Source: JADKIH01 sp031417395 (lineage in GTDB: Bacteria > Bacteroidota > Bacteroidia > AKYH767-A > 2013-40CM-41-45). From it: 64,000 nucleotides of DNA. The notes beneath the pieces are model-generated. The model made no database searches, had not been told where the DNA came from, and worked only from the letters and a program-made list of their open reading frames with translations. How positions within the stretch are numbered: the stretch's first letter is position 1; every line of letters starts with the position of its first letter. Positions 9,159 through 18,496 of the stretch are shown piece after piece. The stretch spans positions 1 to 64,000 of the forward strand of contig JANOVM010000050.1 in NCBI GenBank assembly GCA_031417395.1. The letters run 5' to 3'. The translations under genes and the position numbers were made by a program.

Positions 9159-10406
9159 ATGTCAGCATCATTTTCAGATTTTAAACTTAACAAGCAATTG
9201 TGGAATGCAATTGCTGATGCTGGCTTCACAGAACCAACCCTGATACAGCAGAAAGCCATTCCGCTTATTTTGCAGGGACATGATGTATTGGGTATTGCAC
9301 AGACAGGAACAGGAAAAACCGCGGCTTACCTTATTCCGCTGATTTATAAAATTAAATTTGCTCAAGGTCAGGATCCCCGTTTGCTTATAGTTGTTCCTAC
9401 TCATGAACTTGCCCTACAAGTAAACGAACATTTTAAACTTCTTGCAAGCTATACCGATTTGCGTTCAGTTGCATTGGTTGGCGGAACGGGAATGAAATCG
9501 CAGAAAGATGCATTGAAGAATGGAGTAGATGTTATTATTGCAACTCCCGGGCGCATGATGGATCTATATCTTTCAAGCCACCTGAATCTTAGAAGTGTAT
9601 TTTATTTTGTGCTAGATGAAGCAGAACGACTTCTTGATATGGGTTTTAAAAGGCAAATCGGTCGCATGCTTGATGTCATGCCCCGTAAAAGACAAAACCT
9701 GCTTTTTTCTGCAACCTGGAATGAAAAAGTTAAATTGATTACGGAGGATTTTCTGGTTGGTCCGGTTGAAATCAGAATTGAGCCTGAAGTAAAAATCGTA
9801 AAATCAGTTTCACAGAAAGTTTTTTTCGTTCCAAACCTTAGGACAAAAATTAATTTACTCGAACATCTTTTTATTAATCCGGCTTATAGTAAGGTTATGA
9901 TATTCTGCAAAACGAAGAGCACAGCTTCAAATATTACCAAATACATTGCCCGAAAACACGGAGAGGATAAAGTAAGAATAATACACGGCAATAAGGATCA
10001 GAATACCAGACTGAATGCAATGAAAATGTTCAGTGAGGAAAAAATCCCATTTTTGGTTGCTACTGATGTGGCTTCCCGGGGAATAGATATAAAGGATGTT
10101 ACCCATGTTATCAACTTTGATATTCCTTTGGTTTACGAGGATTATATACACAGGATAGGCCGGACAGGCAGAGCGAAAAGTATTGGCGATTCAATAACAT
10201 TCTGTTCGCCAAACGATGAATACCATCTTAAGAAAATTCAAAAAATTATTGGACAGAAAATTCCTGTTTTTGAAATTCCGGCGGAAGTTGAAATCGCCGA
10301 AACTCCTTACGAAGAAAATCAATTGATGCTAAGAGAAATTGATGATCAGAGAAGAAAAGAAGATCCTGAGTTTCAGGGAGCCTTTCATGAGAAGAAAAGA
10401 AAATAA
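9159..10406 (+). CDS. DEAD-box family ATP-dependent RNA helicase
   Basis: The 415-residue product has both RecA-like domains. Visible motifs are the Q motif (GFTEPTLIQQKAI), Walker A AQTGTGKT (residues 47-54), TPGR, motif III SAT, ATDVASRGID and HRIGRTGR. Motif II reads DEAE (residues 153-156) where the family name-giving motif is DEAD; Asp153 and Glu154, which coordinate Mg2+ and activate water, are kept. The tail is short and basic-acidic. It probably unwinds RNA during ribosome assembly or mRNA decay. It stands alone, with a TATCTTTA element at 9145-9152 just before the start, so the leader must be very short. Confidence 0.93.
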   Translation: MSASFSDFKLNKQLWNAIADAGFTEPTLIQQKAIPLILQGHDVLGIAQTGTGKTAAYLIPLIYKIKFAQGQDPRLLIVVPTHELALQVNEHFKLLASYTDLRSVALVGGTGMKSQKDALKNGVDVIIATPGRMMDLYLSSHLNLRSVFYFVLDEAERLLDMGFKRQIGRMLDVMPRKRQNLLFSATWNEKVKLITEDFLVGPVEIRIEPEVKIVKSVSQKVFFVPNLRTKINLLEHLFINPAYSKVMIFCKTKSTASNITKYIARKHGEDKVRIIHGNKDQNTRLNAMKMFSEEKIPFLVATDVASRGIDIKDVTHVINFDIPLVYEDYIHRIGRTGRAKSIGDSITFCSPNDEYHLKKIQKIIGQKIPVFEIPAEVEIAETPYEENQLMLREIDDQRRKEDPEFQGAFHEKKRK

Positions 10407-10483
10407 TTTTCTAATGTTCCTTTGTTTTAAAGTTCTATTGAAAAATAATAAATTGAAATCGGTTTTCCAATTGTAAGTCTATT

Positions 10484-11362
10484 GTGACAGAAGCCAAAAA
10501 CAAATCTTATTTTCTTATTGCCATTCTTGCCGTTATCTGGGGAAGTTCATTCATTCTTATGAAACGGGCATTGCTTGTTTACACGCCTTACCAGGTTGGT
10601 TCTGTCCGGATTTTTATTGCTTTCCTTTTTATGCTGCCTTTTGTCGTAAGAAATTTTAATACAATAGAAAAATCAAAATGGAAATATTTAATTGCCACCG
10701 GTATATTGGGGAATGGAATTCCTTCTATACTTTTCCCATTGGCGGAAACCCGTATTAGCAGTGCAGTAGCAGGAATGATAAATTCTTTAACTCCAATTTT
10801 CACTTTAATTGTTGGCATTGTAATTTTTGGAATGAAGGTTGGGAAAAACAGAATTCTTGGACTGGCTGTCGGTTTGTTGGGAGCCTTTCTATTAGTTATG
10901 GGAAAGAGTGGAGGGATTGGAATAAACCAGGTAAATTCATTTGCTTTATTTGTTGTCCTGGCAACCATTTGTTATGCTTTTAGTGTGAATATTCTAAGAT
11001 ATAAACTTTCCTCAATCGATTCACTTCGGAATTCAGGTTTTGCAATTTTTTTTATAGGAATTCCAATGGGAATTTATTCATTTTCTACTGACTTCGTTTC
11101 GCGTACAATAAATACTGAAGGATCAGGCTTTAGCCTGTTCTGCATAGCCATATTAGGTGTTCTGGGAACTGCATTTTCCACAATTATTTTCAATAAAGTC
11201 ATTAAAAATTCCGGAGCACTGGCTGCTGCAAGTGTAACGTATCTTATTCCATTTGTTGCTGTTCTCTGGGGGTTATGGGACCATGAATCACTTGGACTTT
11301 TTCATTTTATTGGAATGACAGCTATTTTATTCGGTGTGTATATTGTAAACCGGCAGAAGTAA
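10484..11362 (+). CDS. EamA/DMT-family transporter
   Basis: The 292-residue product has ten hydrophobic segments arranged as two EamA repeats. IWGSSFILMKRAL marks the first helix pair and ASVTYLIPFVAVLWG the ninth-tenth helix area. DMT-family proteins export metabolites or amino acids; the substrate is not predictable here. The start is a GTG at 10484, which gives MTEAKNKSYFLIAILAVIWG, the usual N-terminus for the family; no ATG is suitably placed. It lies 77 bases after the helicase gene. Confidence 0.88.
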   Translation: MTEAKNKSYFLIAILAVIWGSSFILMKRALLVYTPYQVGSVRIFIAFLFMLPFVVRNFNTIEKSKWKYLIATGILGNGIPSILFPLAETRISSAVAGMINSLTPIFTLIVGIVIFGMKVGKNRILGLAVGLLGAFLLVMGKSGGIGINQVNSFALFVVLATICYAFSVNILRYKLSSIDSLRNSGFAIFFIGIPMGIYSFSTDFVSRTINTEGSGFSLFCIAILGVLGTAFSTIIFNKVIKNSGALAAASVTYLIPFVAVLWGLWDHESLGLFHFIGMTAILFGVYIVNRQK

Positions 11363-11428
11363 AAACTGATTATCAAAAAAAATTATAGCAGAAAACTTCA
11401 AAAAAAAGTTACGCCATTAAACGGTTGC

Positions 11429-14248
11429 TTATTTTTCAATTTTAAAAAACTTCAGATTGTAAGTAAACGTCACCATGAAATATCTTTGCAGTTGATTATA
11501 GCGAATGTCTTCGTAATAAATTTCTGTTGTATTTCTGGTAATGTTTGTATTTTTATTGAGTAGATCAATTGCACTAATGCGTAATTCAGCTACCCGATTT
11601 TTCAAAAACTTATATCCGATGGATGCATTCCATAGAAAATATTCCTGGTTATAGCTTGTTGATAATCCCGAATTATATTGATGGTTTAAGTCTGTTTGAA
11701 TAACCAATCCTTTCCACGGCATTACCTGGATTTTTAAACGCGAATTAATGTTGTAATAGTTGCTGTTTAATTTTTCCTGTATTGAATTGGTAATATTATT
11801 CAGCGCTGCATTGGAAGAAATTGTAAAATCATATTTTTCACTGATGTTACTGCTAAGTGAAATGCCGAGACCGCTTGCAGTCATAGTTGAATAATTAATA
11901 GCACCGTTTATCAGTGAAGGAGTTCGGGTATTACTCCAATTAGAATTAATATTTAAATTTGATTTGATTTTTTTTACAGGGAAACTGTAATTGGCAAAAA
12001 ACCGGAAATTATAATATCCATAGAGATTAACAGGTTTGCTTAGCTGAGAACCATTGGGAAGGACAACCCCTTCAACAACAATTGAATCTCCGGAAGCAAT
12101 AGTGGTAGAATTTCCGAGGTAATCATCGGTAATTGAAAAGTTCGTGTATAAGGTGAATGATGTATTTTTTTCTGAATTTACGGCTGAATAACGAAGGTTA
12201 ATAAAATTTTGCCAGTCCTGCTTTAAAGACGGATTACCTATACTCAGCTGAAGTGGATTGTTATTGTTCAATACGTTTTGCAATTGATTTACAGAAGGAG
12301 TATTATTATTACTTCTATAGAAAATTCTTAAGTTCTTCTTAGTCGTAAAACGGTATTGAAACATTGCATTGGGGAGGATGTTTTCGAAATTTTTATTTGT
12401 TTTTCCCATATAAGGAAATGTTTGTTCGTTTTTCATGGAGGCTTTTTGATATGAAATACCGGCCATGAAATTCCATTTTTCAACCTGATATCGATAGCCG
12501 GTCCCCAATGATTGAGAGAAATAAGTATTTTGGAATGTATTTGATAACGACGTGTCGAGCTGATTATACAAAGCATCTGATGGTGAATAAGAAAAGGTCT
12601 GCTTATCTGAATTGGATATGGAGTAATAATTCTTGTAGGTAAAAGATAGTTGTGTTTCTTTATTTAAAGGTTCAGTATAAGTTAACTCAGTGCTATTATT
12701 CCATCCATGTGAAATGGGATCAGTGACCTGGTTAAGCGAGTCTGTGGGCAAGGTATCGTTGGTATAGGTCGTGTAAGAAATTAATCCGCTTTCCCCTTTG
12801 TTTTCATTATATGCAGGATTAAAATTTGCAGAAAAGGTTCGCCCTTTTTTTAGAAAGGAGTGACGATAAAGTATGGGGGATGAAAAATTGTATCCGTTAA
12901 TATCGGAATGGTATTCTGTAGTTGCTTTACTTAATTGTCCGTTTACGCCATTATTAATGCCGGCCTGACTGCTATTGCCACTGTTTTTTTGAAAGGATAT
13001 TTTTGGCTGGATTAAAAGCGAGCGCAAAGTGTCAAATTTATAATCAAGAGATAGGTTTGCTCGGTGATTTACATTGTTTGTTTTGCCTGAACTGGTTTCA
13101 CTGTAATTCAAAGCATCTGACCCTGTATAATACTGTCTGAATAAATCGCCGTTTGAAGTATTTTCCGTTTGATTGAAAAAATAACTGAAAGTATAATTTA
13201 ACTTTTTCAATTGATTGGTGTAATTGACTCCGGCAGAATAGGTCGTGGCAATTCCGTTTTTCTGATCAACAAGAAAAGGACTTAATTCATTTTGCTGCAC
13301 ATTTCTGCCGCCACCCTGACGGTTACCATAATTTCCTCTTCCTCCGCCTTGGGACCTACCTCCGGCATTTGTTCCGACCACTCCCAGTAAATCATCAGCA
13401 GAAAAATTTTGTTCGTTAATTTTATTTGCATTGCCCAGTAAGGAAAGTTTCCTTTTATCTTTAAAGAAATTAACATTAAAACCATTTTTCCAGAGATCTT
13501 CAGTGCCATATCCGGAAAAGACTCTTCCAAAGGTTCCATTGCGGAATTGAGGCCGGGTAATAATGTTCATTGTTTTTGTCGTATTGCCATCATCAAATCC
13601 TGTAAATGAACTTTGATCACTTTTTCTGTCGTAGACTTGAATCTTATCAATGGCTTCTGCAGGAAGATTTTTTAATGCAGCATTGGCATCGTCCCCCAGA
13701 AAGGGCTTTCCGTCAACAAGTACTTTTTTAACTTCCTCTCCCTGTGCCTGCACTTTACCATCCTGAAGTATAACACCGGGCATTTTTGTGACGAGATCTT
13801 CTGCTGTAGCATCTTTATTTACCTTAAAAGCATCGGCATTGTATTGCAGTGTATCTCCTTTTGCCTGAACCGGTGGAGTTTTAGCATCTATGTTAATCTC
13901 TTTCAGTGATGTTGTTTTTACTTTTAATAAAAGTTTGCCTGCATTGTAAGGCTTGTCATCAACATTTATTGTTGTGAAAAAATCGGCAAAACTTACAAAG
14001 GAAATTTTTAGGAGAAACTTCCCCCGACCCAAAGAAGAAAATCTGAAATTACCTGAAGTATCTGTAGCTGTTGTTTCAATCAACGAAGAGTCTGAAATAG
14101 ATAAAATTGAAACTCCTGCACCCGGAAGAGAATGGCCCATTTCATCATTTACCGTTCCATATAACCTTGGTATTTGAGCCGCAGCTTCTGTATAGATAAC
14201 TATAGTAAATAGCAGTAGGAAAAAGCAAAATTTATTTGGAGAAAACAT
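11429..14248 (-). CDS. Outer-membrane beta-barrel protein with CarboxypepD_reg domain (TonB-receptor-like)
   Basis: The 939-residue product starts with a signal peptide (cleavage near AAAQ), followed by a carboxypeptidase-regulatory-like beta sandwich (about residues 28-115, GTVNDEMGHSLPGAGVSI), a TonB plug-like region (about 125-235, with KMPGVILQDGKVQAQGEEV and VLVDGKPFLGDD) and a large OMP_b-brl_3-type barrel up to the C-terminus, which ends in FTYNLKFFKIEK. A glycine/arginine/asparagine-rich loop lies around residues 295-315. This is the common Bacteroidota outer-membrane beta-barrel family related to TonB-dependent receptors; no SusD partner is adjacent, so the substrate is unknown. It is transcribed from its own unit, downstream of the dipeptidase gene on the same strand. 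Confidence 0.88.
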   Translation of the reverse strand: MFSPNKFCFFLLLFTIVIYTEAAAQIPRLYGTVNDEMGHSLPGAGVSILSISDSSLIETTATDTSGNFRFSSLGRGKFLLKISFVSFADFFTTINVDDKPYNAGKLLLKVKTTSLKEINIDAKTPPVQAKGDTLQYNADAFKVNKDATAEDLVTKMPGVILQDGKVQAQGEEVKKVLVDGKPFLGDDANAALKNLPAEAIDKIQVYDRKSDQSSFTGFDDGNTTKTMNIITRPQFRNGTFGRVFSGYGTEDLWKNGFNVNFFKDKRKLSLLGNANKINEQNFSADDLLGVVGTNAGGRSQGGGRGNYGNRQGGGRNVQQNELSPFLVDQKNGIATTYSAGVNYTNQLKKLNYTFSYFFNQTENTSNGDLFRQYYTGSDALNYSETSSGKTNNVNHRANLSLDYKFDTLRSLLIQPKISFQKNSGNSSQAGINNGVNGQLSKATTEYHSDINGYNFSSPILYRHSFLKKGRTFSANFNPAYNENKGESGLISYTTYTNDTLPTDSLNQVTDPISHGWNNSTELTYTEPLNKETQLSFTYKNYYSISNSDKQTFSYSPSDALYNQLDTSLSNTFQNTYFSQSLGTGYRYQVEKWNFMAGISYQKASMKNEQTFPYMGKTNKNFENILPNAMFQYRFTTKKNLRIFYRSNNNTPSVNQLQNVLNNNNPLQLSIGNPSLKQDWQNFINLRYSAVNSEKNTSFTLYTNFSITDDYLGNSTTIASGDSIVVEGVVLPNGSQLSKPVNLYGYYNFRFFANYSFPVKKIKSNLNINSNWSNTRTPSLINGAINYSTMTASGLGISLSSNISEKYDFTISSNAALNNITNSIQEKLNSNYYNINSRLKIQVMPWKGLVIQTDLNHQYNSGLSTSYNQEYFLWNASIGYKFLKNRVAELRISAIDLLNKNTNITRNTTEIYYEDIRYNQLQRYFMVTFTYNLKFFKIEK

Positions 14249-14317
14249 CAGGAATTTGGCAATAAAATACCGGAGAGTAAAAGTAGAGAAAAGTATTCAA
14301 TGATGCTCATGAACTTT

Positions 14318-14357
14318 TACGTTCCGCTTCTAATTTATTGTTTAGAAGCAGAACGTA
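14318..14357. repeat. Inverted repeat between two genes
   Basis: TACGTTCCGCTTCTA at 14318-14332 pairs with 14343-14357 at 14 of 15 positions around a ten-base loop. No T tract follows on either strand, so this may be an RNA-processing or attenuating hairpin and not a classical terminator. Confidence 0.5.
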
Positions 14358-14371
14358 TAATGAGCAAAATT

Positions 14372-15742
14372 TTATTTTTTCATTTCTGAAAAATACTTAA
14401 AGAATAACGGTATTGTTTCAATCCCTTTCATATAGTTGAATATTCCATAGTGTTCGTTTGGAGAGTGGATAAGGTCACTGTCTAAGCCAAAGCCCATTAA
14501 GACAGATTTCAATCCAAGTTCTTTTTCGAAAAGTGCAACGATTGGTATGCTTCCTCCTCCGCGTGTTGGTATTGGTTTTTTGCCAAAAGTTTCTTCTATA
14601 GCTTTACTGGCGGCTTTGTATGCAACAGAGTCTGTCGGAGTTACAACAGGTTCTCCACCGTGATGCGGACTTACTTTTACTTTAACGGAAGCAGGAGCGA
14701 TTTTTTTAAAATGATCACTGAACAATTGGGTGATCTTCTCTGAACTCTGATTGGGCACCAGGCGCATGCTGATTTTAGCATTCGCTTTGGACGGTAATAC
14801 TGTTTTTGATCCCTCTCCGATATAACCTCCCCAGATACCATTTAGTTCGAGGGTAGGACGAATCCCTGTTCTTTCAAGAGTAGTATAACTTGTTTCTCCT
14901 ACTAATTCATTTACACCAAGGTCTTTCATATAATCATTTGCATCAAAAGGAGTTTTGTTAAGTTCTTCTCTTTCTGATTTGGATAATTCAAGTACATCAT
15001 CGTAAAAGCCCGGGATGGTAATATGATTGTCTTTGTCTTTCAGTGAAGTGATCATCTGACAAAGAATCTGAATCGGATTTCCAACCGCACCGCCGTAAAC
15101 ACCTGAATGAAGGTCACGGTTAGGTCCTGTCACTTCAACTTCTATATAACTCAAGCCGCGAAGACCAACTTCTATTGAGGGTGTGTCATTAGCGATAATC
15201 GAAGTGTCGGAAATTAAAATCACGTCACCTTTAAGTCTGCTTTTATTTTCTTTCACCCAAGGGCCAAGGTTTGAAGAACCAACTTCTTCTTCTCCTTCAA
15301 TCATAAAACGTACGTTGCAGGGCAATGTATTTGTTTTCATCATGCCCTCGAATGCTTTAATATGCATGTAAACCTGACCTTTGTCGTCGCAGGCTCCGCG
15401 GGCATAAATTTTATTGTCTTTGATGACCGGTTCAAATGGAGGAGAATCCCATAAACTGACCGGATCGACCGGCTGCACATCGTAATGACCGTAAACAATT
15501 ACGGTTGGAAGTTTTGGATCAATTATTTTTTCTCCGTAAACGATAGGATGTCCTTTGGTTAGACAAATTTCTACTTTTTCGGCTCCTGCATTTTCCAATT
15601 TTGTCTTAATGAATTCCGCTGCGCGGATTACATCTTTTGAATATTTACTGTCCGCACTAATGGATGGTATTTTTAATAAATCGATTAGTTCATCGATGAA
15701 TCGCTTTTCATTTGTGCGGATAAATTCCTGTGTAGTTTCCAT
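14372..15742 (-). CDS. M20-family dipeptidase
   Basis: The 456-residue protein is a di-zinc peptidase of the M20 family (CPG2/carnosinase branch). The metal-binding motifs are VIVYGHYDVQPVDP (His ligand), ARGACDDKGQ (bridging Asp), MIEGEEEVGSSN (catalytic Glu pair) and, in the lid domain, DLHSGVYGG. No signal peptide is seen, so it acts in the cytoplasm on dipeptides or related amides. It follows gpmI by 32 bases on the same strand, and gpmI follows the histidine kinase by 28 bases, so the three are likely one transcript. Confidence 0.93.
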   Translation of the reverse strand: METTQEFIRTNEKRFIDELIDLLKIPSISADSKYSKDVIRAAEFIKTKLENAGAEKVEICLTKGHPIVYGEKIIDPKLPTVIVYGHYDVQPVDPVSLWDSPPFEPVIKDNKIYARGACDDKGQVYMHIKAFEGMMKTNTLPCNVRFMIEGEEEVGSSNLGPWVKENKSRLKGDVILISDTSIIANDTPSIEVGLRGLSYIEVEVTGPNRDLHSGVYGGAVGNPIQILCQMITSLKDKDNHITIPGFYDDVLELSKSEREELNKTPFDANDYMKDLGVNELVGETSYTTLERTGIRPTLELNGIWGGYIGEGSKTVLPSKANAKISMRLVPNQSSEKITQLFSDHFKKIAPASVKVKVSPHHGGEPVVTPTDSVAYKAASKAIEETFGKKPIPTRGGGSIPIVALFEKELGLKSVLMGFGLDSDLIHSPNEHYGIFNYMKGIETIPLFFKYFSEMKK

Positions 15743-15774
15743 ATGTTTAATTTTGGGAAAGCGAAGGTAAGAAA

Positions 15775-17298
15775 TTAGTTTACCAAAAGGTTCTTTCCTG
15801 TCATTTCCGCAGGAATCGGTATGCCCAGCATAGTTAGAATGGAAGGTGCCAGATCGGACAAACGTCCGGGATTTATTTTTTTATATTCACTACCTACCAG
15901 AAAAAGCGGAACAGGATTGGTTGTATGAGCTGTATTCGGTGAACCGTCTTCATTAATCATATAGTCTGCATTGCCATGATCTGCAGTAATCAGAAAAGAA
16001 TATCCTTTAGGCAAGCCTGTTTCTACAATACGTTTTACGGAGGCATCAACGGTTTCAACGGCTCTGACAACGGCTTCAAATACGCCTGTATGACCCACCA
16101 TATCGGCATTGGCAAAATTGAGGCAGACAAAGTCGATTTTACCTTGTGATAATACTTTGCAAACAGCATCTGTAACTTCACCGGCACTCATTTCAGGCTG
16201 CAAATCGTACGTTGCAACCTTTGGAGAAGAAATCATTATTCTTTCTTCACCTGAAAAAGGTTCTTCCCGGCCTCCACTGAAGAAAAAGGTAACATGAGGG
16301 TATTTCTCTGTTTCAGCAATGCGCAATTGTGTCTTATTGTTTTTTGAAACTATTTCGCCAAGGGTATTGTAAAGATTGTCTTTGTCGTAAATAACTTTTA
16401 CATTTTCAAATGTTCCATCGTAATTAGTCATCGTTACATAATGGAGTTTTAAAGTATTCATATTAAATTCCTGAAAACTCTTTTGCGTCAGTACCGTTGT
16501 AATTTCCCTACAGCGATCTGTTCGGAAATTAAAACAAATAACTGCATCACCTTCTTCAATAACAGCCTTTGGAAGATTATTTTCTCCGGTAATAACAACA
16601 GGAAGAATAAATTCATCGGTAACTTCTGAGCGGTATGAATCTTCCATTGCTTTTATTGGGTCTTTGTAATGAACGCCTGTACCTTTTACAAGAAGGTCGT
16701 AAGCTTTCTTAACTCTTTCCCATCGCTTATCCCTGTCCATAGCATAATACCTTCCTACAATAGATGCAATTTGTCCGGTTGATTTTTTCAAATGATTTTG
16801 TAAATCCTTGATGTAATCTAATCCTCCTTTAGGGTCCGTATCGCGGCCATCCGTAAAGGCATGAATAAAAACTTTGTCGACATTATTCTCTTTAGCACAA
16901 TCACACAATGCTTTTAGATGATTGATATGTGAATGAACTCCGCCATCGGAAACAAGGCCCATAAGGTGAAGTTTTTTCCCACTTGATTTTACATACTTCA
17001 TTGCTTCAATCAGCGTGGGATTGCTAAATAGGGAGCGATCCCTAACTGCTAAATTGATTTTAACGAGGTCCTGATAAACAATACGACCGGCACCAATATT
17101 CAGGTGGCCAACTTCAGAATTTCCCATTTGCCCGTCCGGCAGTCCAACATCTTCTCCACTGGTTTTTAATTCAGTGTTGGGATATTTATAAAGAGAATCA
17201 ACAAAAGGTGTTTTTGCACAAAAGATAGCATTGGAAGAGTTTTTAGGTCCGTGTCCCCAGCCATCCATAATTATTAAAACTACTTTATTACTTATCAT
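15775..17298 (-). CDS. gpmI: 2,3-bisphosphoglycerate-independent phosphoglycerate mutase
   Basis: The 507-residue enzyme interconverts 3- and 2-phosphoglycerate in glycolysis and gluconeogenesis. It belongs to the alkaline-phosphatase-like superfamily and needs two Mn2+. Visible are the N-terminal metal ligand in VVLIIMDGWG (Asp12), the phosphoserine segment QMGNSEVGHLNIGAGR (Ser61), the transferase-domain segment HAFTDGRDTDPKGG, and the C-terminal metal sites NFANADMVGHTG and TADHGNADYM. Length is typical. It sits inside a minus-strand group between a histidine kinase and a dipeptidase. Confidence 0.97.
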   Translation of the reverse strand: MISNKVVLIIMDGWGHGPKNSSNAIFCAKTPFVDSLYKYPNTELKTSGEDVGLPDGQMGNSEVGHLNIGAGRIVYQDLVKINLAVRDRSLFSNPTLIEAMKYVKSSGKKLHLMGLVSDGGVHSHINHLKALCDCAKENNVDKVFIHAFTDGRDTDPKGGLDYIKDLQNHLKKSTGQIASIVGRYYAMDRDKRWERVKKAYDLLVKGTGVHYKDPIKAMEDSYRSEVTDEFILPVVITGENNLPKAVIEEGDAVICFNFRTDRCREITTVLTQKSFQEFNMNTLKLHYVTMTNYDGTFENVKVIYDKDNLYNTLGEIVSKNNKTQLRIAETEKYPHVTFFFSGGREEPFSGEERIMISSPKVATYDLQPEMSAGEVTDAVCKVLSQGKIDFVCLNFANADMVGHTGVFEAVVRAVETVDASVKRIVETGLPKGYSFLITADHGNADYMINEDGSPNTAHTTNPVPLFLVGSEYKKINPGRLSDLAPSILTMLGIPIPAEMTGKNLLVN

Positions 17299-17326
17299 AA
17301 TTTCAGAACAATTTTACAAAACAATA

Positions 17327-18301
17327 TTAGAGGTTAGAATGGGAAACCGGAAATTCTATCCTGAAAATCGTTCCCTGAGGATCGTTATCCTGAATAGAGA
17401 TTTTACCTTCGTGCTTTTCGACAATATATTTACAAATAAAGAGTCCCAAACCTGTTCCTTTGGTACGTCGCGTCTCTTCATTGCCAATGCGGTAAAATTT
17501 TTCAAAGACCATTAGTTTTTCTTTATCCGTTATTCCAATTCCCTTATCGCTTATTTCAAGAATTACATTATCTTCCTGCGATTTGGCTGAAAGGCTGATT
17601 TGTTTTTCGTCTTTAGAATACTTCCAGGCATTTTCAAGCAGATTATTAATCAGAATTGTCATGGCATTTTTATCCGCATAAATATATAATCCATCTTCAA
17701 TCTTACTTGTCAGATTGCTGTGTTCGGGCATCTGTTGAAATTTTTGCGACAGCAAACGTAATAAAGCGGAGAAATTTAAATCCTCTTTTCCGAAAGAATA
17801 TCCTTCGTGATCAATAAGATTGGCCATGAGCGCATTTTCTACCAGATTGTTAAGTCGATCTGTGTCGCTGATAGCACTGTTGATAAATGAAATTTCTTTT
17901 TTTTTATCCAAGTCGTGTTTAAGCAGAGTCTGAAGATAAAGTTTTATGGAAGCGACGGGAGATTTAAACTCATGTGTAATGGAAAGCAGAAAATTTTTCT
18001 GAAGCCTCGCCAGCAGCATTTCTTTTTTATACGCTTTTATCATCATAAAAGCTCCCCAAACAAGCAGAGCAAGAAAAACACTGCCTTCACCAATGACCAT
18101 CCATCGTCGTTGCTCTATTTTTTTTTCGAGATGATAAATTTCATCAGTTCTTAAATTTTCTTGTAAGGCTCTTAATTCTACATTCTCAATCTTGTGTTGA
18201 TAAACTTCATCGTTTAAGTCTATTAAAAGAAAAGCCCACCAGCCAAACTGGATGAGGACATAAAACACAAGAAGAGTGAAAATTAATATGGTGCGTCTCA
18301 C
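17327..18301 (-). CDS. Membrane sensor histidine kinase
   Basis: The 324-residue protein has two transmembrane helices (about 6-28 and 67-91) enclosing a periplasmic loop of only about 38 residues, a HisKA domain with the phospho-acceptor His110 (SITHEFKSP) and a HATPase_c domain (N box NNLLENAWKYS, G1 DKGIGIT, G2 GTGLGLFI). It is an inner-membrane two-component kinase. The very short sensor loop suggests sensing within the membrane or through a partner. No response regulator gene adjoins it; the nearest one in the window, at 27 kb, is a single-domain protein. It probably leads the transcript that continues into gpmI and the dipeptidase. Confidence 0.9.
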   Translation of the reverse strand: MRRTILIFTLLVFYVLIQFGWWAFLLIDLNDEVYQHKIENVELRALQENLRTDEIYHLEKKIEQRRWMVIGEGSVFLALLVWGAFMMIKAYKKEMLLARLQKNFLLSITHEFKSPVASIKLYLQTLLKHDLDKKKEISFINSAISDTDRLNNLVENALMANLIDHEGYSFGKEDLNFSALLRLLSQKFQQMPEHSNLTSKIEDGLYIYADKNAMTILINNLLENAWKYSKDEKQISLSAKSQEDNVILEISDKGIGITDKEKLMVFEKFYRIGNEETRRTKGTGLGLFICKYIVEKHEGKISIQDNDPQGTIFRIEFPVSHSNL

Positions 18302-18496
18302 AGGGGGAAGGTAAAGAAAATTTATGGATTGCGGCTTCCCTTTTCGGCAATGGGTTGGAATTCATTTTGTAAAAAAAATTTCATTAATAAAACGGGCTAT
18401 CAGGAAAAGTGTCATGGTAAATAAAAATTATTTGGCTGAAACACCAAAGACTTAATTTGAAATTGAAAAATTAAAACTCTTTTACTTCACGGACTT

